Assembly: GCA_044506885.1 (NCBI GenBank)
Contig: JBIQKC010000012.1
Span: forward strand, 1-64,000
Length of the DNA: 64,000 bases
Direction of reading: 5' to 3'
From: Croceibacterium_A sp044506885
Lineage (GTDB): Bacteria; Pseudomonadota; Alphaproteobacteria; Sphingomonadales; Sphingomonadaceae
The notes beneath the pieces were generated by a model. It had not been told where the DNA came from. It saw nothing but the letters and a program-made list of their open reading frames with translations, and searched no databases. Position 1 is the stretch's first letter. Each line of letters begins with the position of its first letter. Below, one piece after another: positions 25,367-34,905 of the stretch. The position numbers and the translations under genes are program-made.

Positions 25367-26956
25367 ATGAATAAGCTCAAGCTTGGCGGTTGCCTGCTTC
25401 TGGCGACTGGTTCGGCATTCGCGCTCACTCCGGCGGCTCCAGCCGAAGCCGGCCGGGAAGGAAGCGCGGGCGAGCGATGTGCGGCCATGGCGGCGAACGC
25501 CTTCGGCGAGGAAGTCCGGATCACCTTGGCCGAACACAAGGCCGCCTCGCCGGCGCAGCCCGGACCGATGGGCGGAGTGCCGGCTCTCCCCGCCCATTGC
25601 CGGATCGAAGGCGTGGTCAACGAACGCAAGGGAGCCGAAGGCAAGGACTATGGCATCCGCTTTGCGATGGCGCTTCCCGACGAATGGTTGGGGCGTTTCC
25701 TGCTGCAAGGCGGGGGCGGACTCAACGGGTCGGTGCCGCAGCCCTTCGGCCCGGTTGACATGGACGGCCGGGCGGCGCTGGCGCGGGGCTTCGCGGTGAT
25801 CGGCAGCGACAGCGGGCACCAGGGGGCGGTGTTCGACTCCAGCTTCATGGCGGATCAACGCGCGGCGCTGGACTTCGCTGAAACCTCGGTCCGCACGGTC
25901 GCGCTGCTCGGCAAGGAACTGACTGCGGCCTACTACGGCGAGCGTGCCCGGCACGACTACATGGCCGGCTGTTCCACCGGCGGGCGCGAGGGAATGCTCG
26001 CCTCCCAGCGGTATCCCGAACTGTTCGACGGTATCGTGGTCGGCGCGCCGGCCATGCGCACAGGCGCTTCCAATCTGGGCGTTGAATATACGCAGGTGCT
26101 TTTCAACCGCGCGGCCCCCAAGGGCCCGGACGGCAAGCCGATCATGAGCCAGGTGCTGACCGACGGCGATCGCAAGACCATCCTGGATGGGCTGCTGGCG
26201 CAATGCGACGCGCTGGACGGCCTCGATGACGGGATCATCGAGAACGTCGCCCAATGCAAATTCCAGCCCGCGAAGCTGCAATGCGCCGGGGGCGAGCAGG
26301 ATGGCTGCCTCAGCGCCGATAAGGTCACGGCGCTCGAAAAGGGATTTGCCGGACCGTTCGACAAGGCGGGCTATCCGATCTACGCGCCGATGGCCTTCGA
26401 TACGGGCATCGTTGCGAAGCCGATGGGCTACCTGCCCACTGGCGGGCCGGGCCCGTTCGGGCCGCCGAGCGATGCGACCGAGATCGATCTGGACGCGCGT
26501 ATCCACGCCATCCGCAACGACGCGGTCCAGCGGTTGATCGACACCAATTACTGGACCAACCTCAACACCTTCCTCGATCGGGGCGGGAAGATGCTGTTCT
26601 ATCACGGTGTGTCGGACTTCTGGTTCTCGCCGTTCGACACGTGGGATTATTACCAACGCGCGGCGGAGACGAACGGCAGCGCGTTTACCGACGCCAGCCG
26701 GTTCTACATGGTCCCCGGAATGCTGCACTGCGGGGGCGGCAACGCGTTCGACCGGTTCGACATGCTGGGCGCGATGGTCGAGTGGGTGGAGAACGGCAAG
26801 GCCCCCGGCGACATCACCGCGCACCGCAGCGATCGCCCGGAGGAGTCGCGTCCGTTGTGCCCCTATCCCGCATACCCGGCTTACGTCGGCGGCGACAGGA
26901 CCAGGGCCAGCAGTTTTCAGTGCCGAACCCCGGAGAGGGACGGAACCGCGAGCTAA
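25367..26956 (+). CDS. Tannase / feruloyl esterase family protein
   Basis: A 529-residue secreted esterase of the tannase family (PF07519), with a signal peptide ending near PAEA. It has the CS-D-HC pattern: AGCSTGGREGM (C202, S203), HGVSDFWFSP (Asp) and VPGMLHCGGG (His-Cys). The GDSGHQG segment (~147-153) is also typical. It is only distantly similar to the tannase at 9854-11350 and is therefore likely to have a different acyl or glycoside partner. A good RBS (GGGAGG) precedes the ATG at 25367. The 236-bp gap before it holds nothing I recognise. A TonB receptor follows. Confidence 0.89.
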   Translation: MNKLKLGGCLLLATGSAFALTPAAPAEAGREGSAGERCAAMAANAFGEEVRITLAEHKAASPAQPGPMGGVPALPAHCRIEGVVNERKGAEGKDYGIRFAMALPDEWLGRFLLQGGGGLNGSVPQPFGPVDMDGRAALARGFAVIGSDSGHQGAVFDSSFMADQRAALDFAETSVRTVALLGKELTAAYYGERARHDYMAGCSTGGREGMLASQRYPELFDGIVVGAPAMRTGASNLGVEYTQVLFNRAAPKGPDGKPIMSQVLTDGDRKTILDGLLAQCDALDGLDDGIIENVAQCKFQPAKLQCAGGEQDGCLSADKVTALEKGFAGPFDKAGYPIYAPMAFDTGIVAKPMGYLPTGGPGPFGPPSDATEIDLDARIHAIRNDAVQRLIDTNYWTNLNTFLDRGGKMLFYHGVSDFWFSPFDTWDYYQRAAETNGSAFTDASRFYMVPGMLHCGGGNAFDRFDMLGAMVEWVENGKAPGDITAHRSDRPEESRPLCPYPAYPAYVGGDRTRASSFQCRTPERDGTAS

Positions 26957-27037
26957 GGCGCGCAGCTCGAAGGCTGGCGGTTCCCCGACGGTAGGATTTG
27001 GAGCGACTGCTCCAAAAATTTCAGGTGGGGCGTTCAA

Positions 27038-27049
27038 GACAAGGTTGTC
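27038..27049. promoter_or_regulatory. Candidate LacI-family operator, copy 2 (GACAAGGTTGTC)
   Basis: Eleven of twelve bases match GACAACGTTGTC. It lies about 90 bp upstream of the TonB receptor start. A further copy is centred 45 bp downstream, so two bound dimers could cooperate or loop. Confidence 0.5.
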
Positions 27050-27082
27050 ATCTCAAGTTCGAGGTAGTAGGCCTCACGCAAA

Positions 27083-27094
27083 GACAACGATGTC
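27083..27094. promoter_or_regulatory. Candidate LacI-family operator, copy 3 (GACAACGATGTC)
   Basis: Eleven of twelve bases match GACAACGTTGTC. It sits 46 bp before the TonB receptor ATG, where a repressor would block transcription or early elongation. Confidence 0.5.
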
Positions 27095-27140
27095 ACAGCA
27101 ATTGGTGACGGGCTCGAAGCCCGCGCAAGGGGAGGGAAAC

Positions 27141-30041
27141 ATGATCTACAAGAGCAAGTTGCGTTTTGGCTGTAGCGGCCTGGCTGTTCTCGTCGCTCTC
27201 TGGGGCTTGCCGGTGGCGGCCCAGAATCAGGCTGTCGTCGAGGATGACGAGAACACCATCGTCGTCATCGGCACAGGCACCAATATCTCCGGTGTGAAGC
27301 CCGTCGGCAGCGAAGCTATCACGCTCGACCGCGAAGACATCCTCGCCACCGGCGCGACGACTGCCGCCGATGTGGTGCGCACCCTTCCGCAAGTGCGCAA
27401 CCTCGGTGAATACAGGGAGGGTGGCACCCAGGCTTCCGCTAACTCTCAGCAGGGCAACGCGATCAACCTGCGCGGCCTGGGGGTCGGCGCGACGCTGACC
27501 TTGGTCGATGGTCACCGCGTGGTGGCGACCGGTGCGGCGCAGAACTTCACCGAAGCGAACCGCGTGCCGATGGCCGCGCTGGAGCGGATCGAGGTCATCG
27601 CGGACGGTGCTTCCGCAGTCTACGGATCCGACGCGATCGCGGGCGTTGTGAACTACGTCTTGCGCAAGGACTACGAAGGCATCGAAGCGACCATGCGGGT
27701 CAGCAATCAGGGCGGTGGCTGGGAGTGGTCGCCCGGCGTGACCGCCGGCACGTCTTGGGAGGCTGGCGGCCTTGGGCGCGGCAACATCCTGGTCAGCTAC
27801 GAATACGCCGACCGTTCCGCGTATCTCAACGGCAGGAGCCCGTATCTGCGGCAGGATCTTTCGTCGTTCGGCGGCGTGGATGGCCGTTTGAATGGCGCCA
27901 CCGCCACTGCCGGCCTTGCTCCCAACATCACGGTGCCCATTCCCGACAATGGACAGAACGCCACTCTGCCGCGTGCCGGCGCCAACACCTATTTCGGTTT
28001 GCCGATGGGGGCCAACGACGGCCTGACCGCCGCCGATCTGCGGCTCAACGATCCCAATCTGATCGATAGCGCGGATTATACCGATTACGCCGGTTCGATG
28101 AAGCGACACCTCCTGGTGGCCTTTCTCAATCAGGAGCTGACGCCCGGTGTCGAACTGTTCGTTCACGGCTCTTATCTCAAGCGCGACACGTACTCGCGGA
28201 ACTTCAATACGCTGGTGCAGAATGTCACCTTGCCTTCGGTGCTCTACGATGAGGCCGGCGTTCCCACTGCGGCGCCCAATCCGTACTACATCGCCGGTGT
28301 TCCCGGCGTGGCGCCGGGCGACCCGCTCAACGTCCAGTACAACGCGCTGAAGGATGTTGGGCCGAGCAACTTCGATGTCGGTGCGGAAACGCACAGCGTC
28401 ACTGCCGGCCTGCGCGCCGAACTGTTCGCCGGCTGGCGCGGAGAAATCTACTACAGCTACGGTCGTGATGACGCCTGCAACTACTGTCAGACCGATCTCA
28501 ACGTGAACCCGACTGCGTTGCAGTATCTGATCAATACCGGCGTCATTAACCCGTTGAGCAGCGAGCCGCTTTCGCAGGCGGTAATCAGCCGGTTCACCGG
28601 CGACAATATCCAGCGCAGCGGCAACGGCATGGATGACATCGTTCTGAAGTTCGATGGTCCTCTTTTCGAGTTGCCCGGCGGCGTGGCGAAGGCGGCCTTC
28701 GGCGGCGAACGGAACAAGACGTTCAACTACAACGACAACGGCGCCAACCGGAATGCCGACAACGGTTTCATTTTCGATACCGTGGGCAACCAGAGCCGGC
28801 TCGGCCGAACCGTATGGTCGGCGTTCGGCGAAGTTTACCTGCCGCTGATTTCGGAAGATCTGGGAATTCCGCTGGTTCAGGATTTAGCCGTCAGCGCCGC
28901 CGTGCGGCATGACGACTATTCCGATGTCGGCAGCACCACCAACCCCAAGATCGGCTTCACCTGGGAAGTCGTGGATGCCCTCAGCCTGCGTGGTTCGTGG
29001 GGAACCTCGTTCCGCGCACCGTCGCTGCCGGACGTCAATCCTTTCGCCTTCTCGGCTGGGGGCGGACCGTTTCCGGTGAGCAATAGCGATCCCCGAATAG
29101 CGAACGGCTTCCTCGATCTGTGGTTTCTTCCTGAGCCGGTGACATTGGCCAACGCAGGCATCGTGCTTGGCTCGAATGCCGATCTCAAGCCTGAAACCGC
29201 GACCACCTGGTCGTTGGGCGCCGATCTGGATCTCGGGCCGGTACGGGCCAGCGTAACCTACTACAAGATCACCTACGAAGACCGTATCCAGGCTCCGAAT
29301 GCCGTTATCGCAGCGTTCACGGACGAGAATGCGTCTTCTCCCGATTATGGCGGGTATGGCGCCTTCATCCTGCCGATCAACAACCCGGCAACCTGTTCGA
29401 ATGACGATCTGTCGTCGGCCGACCCTTTAGTGCAGCAGTACCTGGGGCGGACGGTCCTCTATGGCGGCATTTCCGATTTCTGTAGTCTCAATGTGTTGTT
29501 CGACCAGCGTTACACCAACCTTTCCGCGACCAAGCAGGACGGCCTCGACTTTTCGGTGAACTACGGGGAGTTGTGGGGTGACGTCTTCGTCACCGCTTCG
29601 GCATCCGCCAACGTGACCCTCTCGTACCTTGAGCAGATCGTCGCCGGTTCAGCCTTCGAGGATCGACTGGGGTACAACTTCACGCCCATCAAGTGGCGCG
29701 CGCGCGGGGCGGTCGGGGCAAGCTGGCAGGGTCTCACTTCCAACCTGTTCCTCAACTACAACGGCTCCTACATCAATGAGATGGCTGTCAATCCTCAGGG
29801 GGATTCGATAGCCGATGTGAAGATCGATCCGTACGTCACGTTCGATCTGAACCTCAGCTATGAACTCAATCGGCTTCCGTTCATGGCGGGTCTTACCGAC
29901 AGCACCCGGTTGAGCGTGACCGTGCAGAACCTGTTCGATAAGGATCCGCCTCTGGTGATTACCAATGGTAGCGTGTTCAACGCCGCCTATTCGAACCCGT
30001 TCGGCAGGACGGTTTCGTTCCAGCTGACCGCCAGCTTCTGA
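27141..30041 (+). CDS. TonB-dependent outer-membrane receptor
   Basis: A 966-residue receptor with a signal peptide MIYKSKLRFG...LPVAAQ. The plug domain starts at TIVVIGTGTN and contains AINLRGLGVGATLTLVDGHRV and DGASAVYGSDAIAGVVNYVL; the large barrel ends in VSFQLTASF. The strong RBS AAGGGGAGGG fixes the start at 27141, although the frame is open much further upstream through the tannase gene. It resembles the receptor at 17188-19914. Two candidate LacI operators precede it, which indicates substrate-induced uptake of a carbohydrate-containing ligand. A strong hairpin separates it from the downstream esterase. Confidence 0.91.
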   Translation: MIYKSKLRFGCSGLAVLVALWGLPVAAQNQAVVEDDENTIVVIGTGTNISGVKPVGSEAITLDREDILATGATTAADVVRTLPQVRNLGEYREGGTQASANSQQGNAINLRGLGVGATLTLVDGHRVVATGAAQNFTEANRVPMAALERIEVIADGASAVYGSDAIAGVVNYVLRKDYEGIEATMRVSNQGGGWEWSPGVTAGTSWEAGGLGRGNILVSYEYADRSAYLNGRSPYLRQDLSSFGGVDGRLNGATATAGLAPNITVPIPDNGQNATLPRAGANTYFGLPMGANDGLTAADLRLNDPNLIDSADYTDYAGSMKRHLLVAFLNQELTPGVELFVHGSYLKRDTYSRNFNTLVQNVTLPSVLYDEAGVPTAAPNPYYIAGVPGVAPGDPLNVQYNALKDVGPSNFDVGAETHSVTAGLRAELFAGWRGEIYYSYGRDDACNYCQTDLNVNPTALQYLINTGVINPLSSEPLSQAVISRFTGDNIQRSGNGMDDIVLKFDGPLFELPGGVAKAAFGGERNKTFNYNDNGANRNADNGFIFDTVGNQSRLGRTVWSAFGEVYLPLISEDLGIPLVQDLAVSAAVRHDDYSDVGSTTNPKIGFTWEVVDALSLRGSWGTSFRAPSLPDVNPFAFSAGGGPFPVSNSDPRIANGFLDLWFLPEPVTLANAGIVLGSNADLKPETATTWSLGADLDLGPVRASVTYYKITYEDRIQAPNAVIAAFTDENASSPDYGGYGAFILPINNPATCSNDDLSSADPLVQQYLGRTVLYGGISDFCSLNVLFDQRYTNLSATKQDGLDFSVNYGELWGDVFVTASASANVTLSYLEQIVAGSAFEDRLGYNFTPIKWRARGAVGASWQGLTSNLFLNYNGSYINEMAVNPQGDSIADVKIDPYVTFDLNLSYELNRLPFMAGLTDSTRLSVTVQNLFDKDPPLVITNGSVFNAAYSNPFGRTVSFQLTASF

Positions 30042-30049
30042 CGATCGTT

Positions 30050-30077
30050 GCCCGCCCGGATAGCGTTCCGGGCGGGC
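30050..30077 (+). terminator. Strong GC hairpin after TonB receptor
   Basis: GCCCGCCCGGA (30050-30060) and TCCGGGCGGGC (30067-30077) form a perfect 11-bp stem with a 6-nt loop, 8 bp after the receptor stop. No T-run follows, and the esterase start is only ~36 bp downstream. It may therefore protect the receptor mRNA 3' end or reduce read-through instead of terminating fully. Confidence 0.5.
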
Positions 30078-30113
30078 GCGAGATCCATGAATCTCAGTCG
30101 AAGGATTGACGAA

Positions 30114-31319
30114 GTGAAAAATACAGGCCTGTGGGTTCTTGCCGCATCTCTCGTCGCGGGTTTGTCCGCTCCGGCGCTTGCTCAGCAGGCGGATGGAGGG
30201 GAGCAGCCCCAAAGCTGCCGCCAGCAGGGCTTCTTCGCGGGGCCGGCGGCGTACAAGTCGGTCGAACAGTTGGAGGATGGCCGCGTCACCTTCCGCCTTT
30301 GCGCGCCTGAAGCCACCGATGTTCGGGTAACCAGTTCGGATGCCGCCGATGCTATCCCGATGGGCTTTCCGCCCGGTTCGCCGAGCGGCCTCGCGATGAC
30401 CAAGGATGCCGCCGGACTATGGAGCGCCACCACCGCCGTGCCGGTCGCTGCGGACACCTACCGGTTCAACTTTCAGGTGAATGGTGTCCGCGCGCCCGAT
30501 CCGCAGGCCACGGCCTTTTCGCACGAACGCGTCGGCACCAATTCGGTGTTCGAGACGGTCGGCCCTGAAGGGGTGTTTCAGACCTACCGGCAGGATGTGG
30601 CGCACGGCGTCGTATCGAAGGTGGAGTACTGGTCGGACAGCCTTGGGCAGAAGCGCGCCGCCTATGTCTATACCCCGCCGGGATACATGAACGGCGCAGA
30701 GCGCTATCCGGTGCTCTATCTCGTGCATGGCGCGGGCGACAGCGCCGATAGCTGGACCAGCGTCGGGCGCGCGAACTACATTCTCGACAACCTGCTGGCC
30801 GACGGCAAGGCGAAGCCGATGATCGTGGTCATGCCGTTCGGCCATACGCCGGACAGAGACGGGCAGGAGATGCTCGACAACACCGGCTTCGGCGACGATC
30901 TGCACAAGGATCTGATCCCGCATATCGACGCCGGTTTCCGTACCCTCGCTAACCGCGAGAACCGGGCCATGGCGGGCCTGTCCATGGGCGGGGCGCACAC
31001 GATCCGTTTCGGCCTCACCCAGCCGCAAACCTTCGATTACATCGGCATCTTCTCGATGGGGCTCGGCATGGGCGGGCCGGAAGACATCGCCCGTTACGAG
31101 AGCGCCAACGAGGCGGAACTGCGCCAGGGCGCGAGGGACTTCGATCTCGTCTACTATGCCATGGGCAAGGACGATTTTCTTTACGGTACAGTCGCGCCCA
31201 CACGCGCGATGATGGACAAGTTTGGCATCGAACACGTCTACAACGAAACCGATGGCGGCCACACCTGGATCAACTGGCGCCGATACCTCGCCGACTTCCT
31301 CCCCCGACTGTTCAAGTGA
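30114..31319 (+). CDS. Secreted esterase of enterochelin-esterase / CE1-like type
   Basis: A 401-residue protein with a signal peptide (KNTGLWVLAASLVAGLSAPALAQ) and an N-terminal E-set/CBM48-like beta domain (VTFRLCAPEATDVRV...). The C-terminal alpha/beta hydrolase has its nucleophile in AGLSMGGAHT (about Ser290) and the final His in NETDGGHTW. Such two-domain proteins include feruloyl and acetyl-xylan esterases and Fes-like trilactone esterases. In a locus without siderophore genes, a carbohydrate acyl-esterase role is preferred. I chose the GTG at 30114 because AAGGA precedes it and the signal peptide starts there; the ATG at 30087 is the alternative. The 3' end overlaps the convergent lacI-type gene by 8 bp. 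Confidence 0.84.
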   Translation: MKNTGLWVLAASLVAGLSAPALAQQADGGEQPQSCRQQGFFAGPAAYKSVEQLEDGRVTFRLCAPEATDVRVTSSDAADAIPMGFPPGSPSGLAMTKDAAGLWSATTAVPVAADTYRFNFQVNGVRAPDPQATAFSHERVGTNSVFETVGPEGVFQTYRQDVAHGVVSKVEYWSDSLGQKRAAYVYTPPGYMNGAERYPVLYLVHGAGDSADSWTSVGRANYILDNLLADGKAKPMIVVMPFGHTPDRDGQEMLDNTGFGDDLHKDLIPHIDAGFRTLANRENRAMAGLSMGGAHTIRFGLTQPQTFDYIGIFSMGLGMGGPEDIARYESANEAELRQGARDFDLVYYAMGKDDFLYGTVAPTRAMMDKFGIEHVYNETDGGHTWINWRRYLADFLPRLFK

Positions 31320-32406
31320 CCGGGGGAGGGGGGGCGATGCTCTCCCGCTCGGAAATCGAGTAGTCCAGCTGGATCAGTTGCGGTTCCGAAGCCAGACCGC
31401 CATCAGCGGCCTTTGCCAGCATCTTCATCGCCTTTACTGCGATGTCGAATGCGGGCTGCCGGACACTGGTCAGCGGCGGGGTGGTGATGCGCGCGATTGT
31501 CGAATCATCAAAGCCCACCAGCGACAAATCCCGCGGGATGGACAGGCCAAGTTCCGAGGCGGCCGACATGACGCCCAACGCCATCGCGTCGTTCGCCGCG
31601 AAGATCGCGGTTGGCCGATCGGGTGACCGCAACAACTCCAGAGCTTCCTTTCGGCCGCTCGTGACGCTGAAGTCGCCTTGCCTGACTACTCCCAGCGCCT
31701 CCGGCTGCTTCGCGATCGCCAGTTCGAAAGCCTTGCGTCGCTCTTTGGCGGCGATGTGATCGTCGGGCCCCGCGATCATCGCCAGACGGCGATGGCCTGC
31801 GGAGAGGAACAGACCTGTGAGTTTCTCGGCGGCTTCAAAATCGTCGATGACGAGGCTGATGCCCCTTTGCAGGTCCGTTCCCGGCAGCAACCGGGCATAG
31901 CGCACGTCGTGATCTTCCAACAGGTCGAGAAGCCATGGAATATCGCAAAGGGGCGGCAGGAGTATTACGCCGTCCGGCTTGAGGTTGCGGAGCAGAGCTC
32001 TGACGCTGCTCTCAATGTTCGGCCTATCGCCATGGGTAACGATCTCGTAGATCAGGTGATAGCCGGATTCCTGCGCCCCGACACCGCAACCGAGCGTCAG
32101 CTGGTTGAGAAACTCCGAGACGAAATGGGTCTCCGATCCTGAAGCCGAGGTGGATTTCTGCGGCGCGTGAGCGGTCCAACTTGTCAGGAGCGCGATCGAA
32201 TAGGAACGTTGGCTTCGGAGCGCGCGCGCCGCCTGGTGCGGACGATAGTCGAGCGCGCGCATCGCCTCTTCGACCGCTTTTCGTATTCCGGGATTGACCG
32301 ATGGGTGATGGTTCATCACTCGCGAAACGGTCTTGAACGAGACGCCCGCGTAAAGCGCGACATCCTTGATCGTCGGGGCTTTCGGCGGTTTGCTGGAAGT
32401 CACCAC
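31312..32406 (-). CDS. LacI/GalR-family transcriptional regulator
   Basis: A 364-residue regulator. The N-terminal HTH reads TIKDVALYAGVSFKTVSRVMNHHPSVNP with the hinge helix around RPHQAARALRSQRS. A periplasmic-binding-protein-like effector domain follows, with VGFDDSTIARITTPPLTSVRQP near its end. It should repress catabolic genes until a sugar inducer binds. I chose the GTG at 32406 (AGGA upstream); the frame is open to 32457. The gene sits between the TonB receptor/esterase pair and the Gfo/Idh gene. The repeated GACAACGTTGTC-type sites at 23641, 27038, 27083 and 33730 are the obvious candidate operators. Confidence 0.92.
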   Translation of the reverse strand: MVTSSKPPKAPTIKDVALYAGVSFKTVSRVMNHHPSVNPGIRKAVEEAMRALDYRPHQAARALRSQRSYSIALLTSWTAHAPQKSTSASGSETHFVSEFLNQLTLGCGVGAQESGYHLIYEIVTHGDRPNIESSVRALLRNLKPDGVILLPPLCDIPWLLDLLEDHDVRYARLLPGTDLQRGISLVIDDFEAAEKLTGLFLSAGHRRLAMIAGPDDHIAAKERRKAFELAIAKQPEALGVVRQGDFSVTSGRKEALELLRSPDRPTAIFAANDAMALGVMSAASELGLSIPRDLSLVGFDDSTIARITTPPLTSVRQPAFDIAVKAMKMLAKAADGGLASEPQLIQLDYSISERESIAPPPPVT

Positions 32407-32487
32407 TGTCCTAACCTGGCATCCTTGCCAAGGGCGGACGTTAACCGTGCAAGGCATCTTGTCAAATACGCCGATGCCCGCACCGGT

Positions 32488-33645
32488 TCAGGAACCGGAC
32501 TTGACCGGCGTCCACTTGCTGCTGCCGGAATTGTTCGCGACGACCGCTTCCACAAAAGCCATGGTGCGCAGCCCGTCGTCCACGCTAGGGAACGTCGGCG
32601 CATCGCCGCCGCCTGGCGCTGGCCCATGGATTGCTGCGGCGAAGGCGCGATAGATGTTTGCGAAAGCCTCGACATAGCCTTCTGGGTGGCCGCTTGGGGT
32701 GCGCGTCATCGCCATCGTGGAAGCCGCTAGCTCCGGTCCGCCGGTCCGCAAGACCTGCATCGCGCGGTCGCGCCAGCGCAGGATGAGGCTGTTGGGCTCC
32801 ATTTGGCGCCATTCCAGCCCGCCGCGCTCGCCGTATATGCGCAGAGTGAGCGCGTTCTCCTCTCCTGCGGCGACCTGCGAGGCCTTCAGGATGCCGCGCG
32901 CGCCCCCGGCAAACCGGAGGAGCGCGGACACGTCATCGTCCAGGCGGCGTCCGGCGACATGCGTCGTAAGGTCGGCGCTCACTTCCTCGACCCGCAGGCC
33001 GGAGACGTGCTCGGCCAGGTGAAAGGCATGTGTCCCGATGTCGCCGAGGCAGCCACCGAGACCGGCGCGCGCCGGATCGGTGCGCCATTCGGCCTGCTTG
33101 TTGCCGTCCCGGTCTATCGCTTCGCTCAGCCAGCCTTGCGAATAGCGGACTTCGACCGAGCGGACAGCGCCGAAGTCGCCGCGCGACACGCGCAGGCGGG
33201 CCTCCTCGACGAGGGGGTAGGCGGAGTAGGTGAAGGCAAGCGCGTAGCGCCGTGCACTTCGTTCAACCGCCTCGGCGATCGCGCGCGCTTCGGACAGGTC
33301 GAGCGCCATCGGCTTTTCCGACAGGACATGGAAGCCGGCGTCGAGCGCCGCGATGGCGGCGGGGGCGTGCAGATGGTTCGGCGTGACGATAGCCAAAGCC
33401 TGCATGCGCCGGTCTTCGGGAAGGGCGCGCTCCGCTTCGAGGAGCGCGTCGAGCGATGGATAGACGCGATCGGGCGGGAGCTCGAGGTGCTCGCCGCTAC
33501 GGCGTGCGCGTTCGGGATTGCCGCTGAACGCGCCGCAGACGAGTTCCCAGCCGCCATCGAGCGCTGCCGCCATGCGATGAATCGCGCCGATGAATGCGCC
33601 TTCGCCGCCACCGACCATTCCGTATCGAAGCCGTTGCCGCTTCAT
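32488..33645 (-). CDS. Gfo/Idh/MocA-family sugar oxidoreductase
   Basis: A 385-residue NAD(P)-dependent oxidoreductase. The Rossmann motif is MVGGGEGAFIGAIH and the conserved Lys-Pro is in LSEKPMALDLSEA. The C-terminal GFO_IDH_MocA_C domain includes GGCLGDIGTHAFHLAEHV with the usual Asp-His pair. Relatives oxidise or reduce sugars or inositols, often at C3 or C2. No Tat or Sec signal is visible, so it is cytoplasmic. It is divergent from a TIM-barrel gene across a 134-bp region with a candidate LacI operator, so both are likely induced together. It may generate or reduce a keto-sugar intermediate. Confidence 0.9.
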   Translation of the reverse strand: MKRQRLRYGMVGGGEGAFIGAIHRMAAALDGGWELVCGAFSGNPERARRSGEHLELPPDRVYPSLDALLEAERALPEDRRMQALAIVTPNHLHAPAAIAALDAGFHVLSEKPMALDLSEARAIAEAVERSARRYALAFTYSAYPLVEEARLRVSRGDFGAVRSVEVRYSQGWLSEAIDRDGNKQAEWRTDPARAGLGGCLGDIGTHAFHLAEHVSGLRVEEVSADLTTHVAGRRLDDDVSALLRFAGGARGILKASQVAAGEENALTLRIYGERGGLEWRQMEPNSLILRWRDRAMQVLRTGGPELAASTMAMTRTPSGHPEGYVEAFANIYRAFAAAIHGPAPGGGDAPTFPSVDDGLRTMAFVEAVVANNSGSSKWTPVKSGS

Positions 33646-33729
33646 CCTGCCTCCCGAATAGCGCCTTTGCCCTAGACCGCATGGCGCGACGAATATCGCT
33701 GTTTGCGCAAAATACGCTAGACCGCGAGA

Positions 33730-33741
33730 TACAACGTTGTC
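33730..33741. promoter_or_regulatory. Candidate LacI-family operator, copy 4 (TACAACGTTGTC)
   Basis: It contains the perfect 10-bp palindrome ACAACGTTGT (33731-33740) in the gap between the divergent Gfo/Idh gene and the TIM-barrel/MFS/GMC operon. Eleven of twelve bases equal the copy at 23641. One bound repressor here could control both directions. Confidence 0.6.
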
Positions 33742-33779
33742 TATAGGACTAAATCAACGTCTCGGCAGAGAGACAAGGG

Positions 33780-34865
33780 ATGCAGGGAGAGGTTCGGCAG
33801 GTGACAGCGCAGCAATCCGCCATGCGTGGACCGGCGATCTTTCTCGCCCAGTTCATGGCCGACCAACCGCCGTTCGATACGCTTGCCTCCGCCGCGAATT
33901 GGGCTGCCGGCCTCGGTTATCGCGGAATCCAGGTTCCTACGTGGGACCGGCGCTGCATCGATCTGGCGCTGGCGGCGGAAAGCCAGGACTATTGCGACGA
34001 ACTGCTCGGCACATGCCGGGAAGCAGGGGTGGAGATCACCGAGCTTTCGACTCATCTGCAAGGACAGTTGATCGCAGTGCACCCCGCCTACAACGAAGCC
34101 TTCGACGGTTTCGCGCCCGAAGCTGTGCGCGGCCGGCCTGACGAGCGGCAGCGCTGGGCGACCGGGCAACTGCTGTTGGCGGCGAAGGCCAGCAGCAGGC
34201 TCGGGCTTTCGGCGCATGCCACGTTTTCGGGCGCGCTTGCCTGGCCGTTTGTCTATCCCTGGCCTCAGCGGCCGGCGGGACTGGTGGAGGAAGCTTTCGG
34301 CGAGCTCGGACGACGCTGGCGACCGATCCTCGACGCGTTCGAGGACGAGGGCGTCGATGTCGGCTACGAACTGCATCCGGGCGAGGATCTACATGACGGC
34401 GTCACGTTCGAGCGGTTCCTGGACGAGGTGGGGGGCCATGCTCGGGCCAATATCCTGTACGATCCGAGCCACTTCGTGTTGCAGGCGCTCGACTACCTGC
34501 AATTCATCGACATCTATCACGAGCGGATCAGGCTGTTCCATGTGAAGGACGCCGAGCTGAACCCGACGGGGCGGTCGGGCGTCTACGGCGGGTTTCAGGG
34601 CTGGGCGGATCGACCGGGCCGCTTCCGTTCGCTGGGTGACGGGCAGGTGGATTTCGGCGGCATCTTCTCGCGTCTGACGCAATACGGCTATGCGGGCTGG
34701 GCGGTGCTCGAATGGGAGTGCTGCCTGAAGCACCCGGAAGACGGCGCGCGGGAAGGCGCGCCGTTCATTGCGGCGCACATGATCCGGCGCGCCGATCGCG
34801 CGTTCGACGATTTTGCCGGTGGCAGCGATCCGTCGCTGAACCGCCGGCTGCTCGGGCTCGACTGA
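33780..34865 (+). CDS. Sugar phosphate isomerase/epimerase-like TIM-barrel protein
   Basis: A 361-residue xylose-isomerase-like TIM barrel (AP_endonuc_2 family). Metal/substrate motifs include VGYELHPGEDLHDG, NILYDPSHF, IRLFHVKDAELNPTGRSG and AVLEWEC near the C-terminus. No export signal is present, so it should act in the cytoplasm. Relatives isomerise keto-sugars, and some act on oxidised glycosides. The start is uncertain: the ATG at 33780 has GAGAG upstream, while the GTG at 33801 has AGAGG at better spacing. It begins a plus-strand operon with an MFS transporter, a GMC dehydrogenase pair and a second TIM barrel. Confidence 0.85.
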   Translation: MQGEVRQVTAQQSAMRGPAIFLAQFMADQPPFDTLASAANWAAGLGYRGIQVPTWDRRCIDLALAAESQDYCDELLGTCREAGVEITELSTHLQGQLIAVHPAYNEAFDGFAPEAVRGRPDERQRWATGQLLLAAKASSRLGLSAHATFSGALAWPFVYPWPQRPAGLVEEAFGELGRRWRPILDAFEDEGVDVGYELHPGEDLHDGVTFERFLDEVGGHARANILYDPSHFVLQALDYLQFIDIYHERIRLFHVKDAELNPTGRSGVYGGFQGWADRPGRFRSLGDGQVDFGGIFSRLTQYGYAGWAVLEWECCLKHPEDGAREGAPFIAAHMIRRADRAFDDFAGGSDPSLNRRLLGLD

Positions 34866-34905
34866 CGAACAACACGATGCGGCCCAACGAGGCGGGAGGG
34901 GTGAT

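Noticed and set aside
25238..27037. 599-codon minus-strand frame
   Set aside because: It is antisense to the tannase gene, which has signal peptide and full catalytic motifs; this frame has none.
26607..27140. Upstream extension of the TonB receptor frame
   Set aside because: It overlaps the tannase gene; a strong ribosome-binding site and signal peptide place the receptor start at 27141.
30114..31319. Siderophore (enterochelin) esterase
   Set aside because: The fold fits, but no siderophore biosynthesis or Fur-type elements are nearby; the surrounding genes concern sugars and acyl esters.
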